In this document: one piece after another, positions 62,103-64,000 of the stretch
Layout of the letters: the number at the start of each line of letters is the position of its first letter
Position numbering within the stretch: the stretch's first letter is position 1
From: Micromonospora sp. U21
GTDB taxonomy: Bacteria > Actinomycetota > Actinomycetes > Mycobacteriales > Micromonosporaceae
Direction of reading: 5' to 3'
NCBI RefSeq assembly: GCF_018070045.1
Contig: NZ_JAGPYK010000026.1
Location: forward strand, 1 to 64,000
Length of the DNA stretch: 64,000 nucleotides
Program-made: the position numbers and the translations under genes
The notes under the pieces: generated by a model
The model's input: only the letters and a program-made list of their open reading frames with translations
The model's database searches: none
Told to the model about the DNA's origin: nothing

Positions 62103-62474
62103 CTACCCCTGCTCGGATGCCACCGCACGTACCGCGGCCTCGATGAGCGCGGTCACCTCGTCCATGTCCCGAGCCCTGGGCACGTCCAACTCCCCCGACC
62201 ATCCCTCCGGACGCGTGAGCTTCACCGTCACGTCCTCGCGGCGGTGCGTCAACCAGCCGGCGATCGCCTGGACCAGCACCATGACGGCCCCGCCGCTGTC
62301 GACCGCCACCAGCAGCACATCCGCGCCCTCCGCCGACGTGTCGTCGGACGGCGTCGTCACCTTTTCGCGAAGCCGGTCCTCGGACCGAAGCCAGGACGCC
62401 AGAGAACGCCGAGCATCAGCAGATGGAAGATCCGGGAAGACCGAGAGCGTGATCGTCTCCTGAGAGGCCAGCAC
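62103..62474 (-). CDS. EACC1-like (effector-associated constant component) protein, 123 aa
   Basis: Sequence pattern matches the EACC1 group of small proteins linked to NTP-dependent conflict systems in actinomycetes: a first half with SADARRSLASWLRSEDRLREKV, then ADVLLVAVDSGGAVMVLVQAIAGWLTHRREDVTVKLTRPEGWSGEL and a final helical end. The conserved glycine-rich helix (SGGAVMVLVQAIAGWL) is diagnostic. EACC proteins normally sit beside an effector such as a caspase-, trypsin- or CHAT-type peptidase; none is adjacent here. GTG 62474 is chosen because AAGGAGGAG precedes it. Confidence 0.65.
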   Translation of the reverse strand: MLASQETITLSVFPDLPSADARRSLASWLRSEDRLREKVTTPSDDTSAEGADVLLVAVDSGGAVMVLVQAIAGWLTHRREDVTVKLTRPEGWSGELDVPRARDMDEVTALIEAAVRAVASEQG

Positions 62475-62615
62475 CGTCTCCTCCTTCCAGGCGAGACACC
62501 CGCACACCGCCATCCTGCCAGCCAGCGCCGCCGCCGGCATCCCACGCAGTCATCAAAGTCGATCAGACCTTGACCGGGGTATCGACGGTTCATAGGCTCC
62601 GGCCACTGCGAGGCT

Positions 62616-62632
62616 TTTCCCGAGAAGGGAAA
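62616..62632. repeat. Small hairpin in the leader of the M14 gene
   Basis: TTTCCC-GAGAA-GGGAAA can pair just before ATG 62641 and would partly mask the purine-rich ribosome site. Confidence 0.3.
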
Positions 62633-62640
62633 CACGAGAC

Positions 62641-64000
62641 ATGGCCCCATCGATGCGTCCGTCCTGGACGGTCCCCACGAGGCGGCTGGCGAGTGCCGCC
62701 GCGATCACACTCCTGCTCGGCACGATTCCCCTGCTCAGTGGCACATCCGCCGCGAGCGCCGCCCGGCCCTCCTCCCCCTGCGGCAACGACCCGACGGCGC
62801 GTTTGAGCACCGTGCCCGCCCCGGAGACCGTGCTCGGCTTCCCGCTCGGGGTGGGTCAGGAGCGGGTCGTCACCAACGACGAGGTGCGGACGTACCTGGG
62901 AGCGGTGGACGGCGCCTCCGACCGGGTCGTCACCGGTGTGATGGCCACCAGCGTGCTCGGTCAGCCGCTGCCGTACGCGGTGGTGTCCAACGAGCGCAAC
63001 GTCCGGCCGTCCGCGCTGCGCGAGATCGCCGACGATGTCCGGGACCTGCGCGATCCCCGCCGGACCAGCGCGAGGACGGCCGCCCGGACCGCCAAGGACA
63101 GCCCGGCCATCGTCTGGGTCACCGCGAACGTGCACGGCGGCGAGAAGAGCGGCACCGACGCGGCGCTCAAGACGCTGTACGAGCTGGCGGCCGGCCTGTC
63201 CTGCGCGGTCGAGGAGCGCAACGACAACCTGGTCACCATCATCGTCCCGACGCAGAACCCGGACGGTCGCGACGCGACGCGGCGGCAGAACGAGTTCGGC
63301 TTCGACATGAACCGGGACTGGTTCGCCCGCACCCAGCAGGAGACCGACGGCAAGCTCGAACTCCTGCGCCGCTACCCGCCGCAGGTCTTCATCGACGCCC
63401 ACGAGATGGGTGGCCGCCAGTACTTCTTCCCGCCCAACGCGGACCCGATCCACCATGAGATCGCCGGCGAGGCGGTCGACTGGATCAACCGGATCGGCGA
63501 GGCCAACAGGGCCGGCTTCGGCTACAACGGCGCCTGTGAAGACGACGACGCCGTCGAGTGCTACTTCAACTACTCGACCTACGACATGTTCTTCATGGGC
63601 TACGGCGACACGGTGCCGACCACCGGCTTCGGCGCGGCCGGCATGACGTACGAGAAGGGCAGCGCCTCGGCGGTGGCCGACCGGGTCCAGCAACAGTTCA
63701 ACACCCAGTGGGCGACGCTCGGTTGGGCCGCGGCGAACAAGCACGAGGTGCTGACCGACTACTTCGACATCTGGACCGACGCGCTCGCCCAGGGCAGGGC
63801 GGGCACGCTGGAGCCGAACGAGGTGGTCCAGCCCACCAACGAGGTCCAGTTCCCGGTGCCCGATATCAAGATCCGCTCGTACTTCCTGCTGCCCGACCGG
63901 CAGCTCGCCGACGTCCGCCAGCTCGTCGAGCGGCTGCGCCGGATGGACGTCGAGGTGTACGAGGTGCAGAAGCCGACCCGGGTGCCCACCGCACGGATCT
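62641..64000 (+). CDS. Secreted M14 zinc carboxypeptidase (partial, runs off the window)
   Basis: An exported metallo-peptidase of the M14 superfamily; 453 residues are visible and the stop is beyond 64000. A signal peptide (MAPSMRPSWTVPTRRLASAA, then ITLLLGTIPLLSG) leads to a domain with WVTANVHGGEKSG (HxxE zinc motif), TQNPDGRDA, FDMNRDWFARTQ with the arginine of the substrate pocket, and FIDAHEMGGRQYF (third zinc ligand). This short-spaced NVHGxE and DAHE arrangement is the form seen in large secreted actinobacterial members that differ from digestive carboxypeptidases. It is the second M14 enzyme in the window and unrelated in detail to the one at 20.5 kb. Confidence 0.82.
   Translation, partial: MAPSMRPSWTVPTRRLASAAAITLLLGTIPLLSGTSAASAARPSSPCGNDPTARLSTVPAPETVLGFPLGVGQERVVTNDEVRTYLGAVDGASDRVVTGVMATSVLGQPLPYAVVSNERNVRPSALREIADDVRDLRDPRRTSARTAARTAKDSPAIVWVTANVHGGEKSGTDAALKTLYELAAGLSCAVEERNDNLVTIIVPTQNPDGRDATRRQNEFGFDMNRDWFARTQQETDGKLELLRRYPPQVFIDAHEMGGRQYFFPPNADPIHHEIAGEAVDWINRIGEANRAGFGYNGACEDDDAVECYFNYSTYDMFFMGYGDTVPTTGFGAAGMTYEKGSASAVADRVQQQFNTQWATLGWAAANKHEVLTDYFDIWTDALAQGRAGTLEPNEVVQPTNEVQFPVPDIKIRSYFLLPDRQLADVRQLVERLRRMDVEVYEVQKPTRVPTARI

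Overview
The window is high-GC DNA from an actinomycete, most likely a Micromonospora-like member of the Micromonosporaceae. This rests on strong GC bias at third codon positions, frequent GTG starts, F420/deazaflavin-type enzymes, DUF397, a DivIVA-like small protein, a PucR regulator and ATGA/GTGA start-stop overlaps. Family names come from reading the proteins, not from database searches.

Layout. 0-3.1 kb is a gene graveyard: an IS200-type transposase remnant, the tail of a GH65 phosphorylase, a frameshifted methylmalonate-semialdehyde dehydrogenase and a DUF4326 stub. 3.1-19 kb is ordinary chromosome: F420-type redox enzymes, a VOC protein, tandem DUF2267 proteins, a PucR regulator, a secreted S15 peptidase, a four-gene sugar ABC transporter plus lipoprotein, and a large secreted beta-propeller protein. 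19-30 kb is accessory and rearranged: two paralogous unknown proteins carried on a 668-bp direct repeat, a hydrolase tail, a secreted M14 peptidase, a truncated transposase, a gutted XRE regulator beside an intact DUF397 gene, an orphan PD-(D/E)XK protein, and two abutting IS630 elements.

30-53 kb looks like a defence island. A UvrD-type helicase with a RelE-like N-terminus is divergent from a nuclease-methylase fusion. Next comes a GntR/operator module with two small unknown genes. Then follows a three-gene minus-strand operon: a 2078-aa Ser/Thr kinase + DEAD/DEAH helicase + DUF1998 + DUF559-like nuclease fusion, a SNF2 helicase, and a 1364-aa adenine methylase. It resembles class 1 DISARM, but with DrmA/DrmB-like parts in one chain, an intact kinase at the front and no separate PLD nuclease. 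This is the best candidate for an undescribed system. A VapBC-like pair and an HsdM-like methylase with a substituted catalytic motif follow.

53-64 kb returns to general functions: small lipoprotein and membrane proteins, an RNase H-like protein, a Rad50-like ATPase with a small overlapping partner gene, an F420-type flavin-fold enzyme, a bile acid:Na+ symporter divergent from a GH18 chitinase across a clear palindrome and promoter, an EACC1-like protein, and a secreted M14 peptidase cut by the window end.
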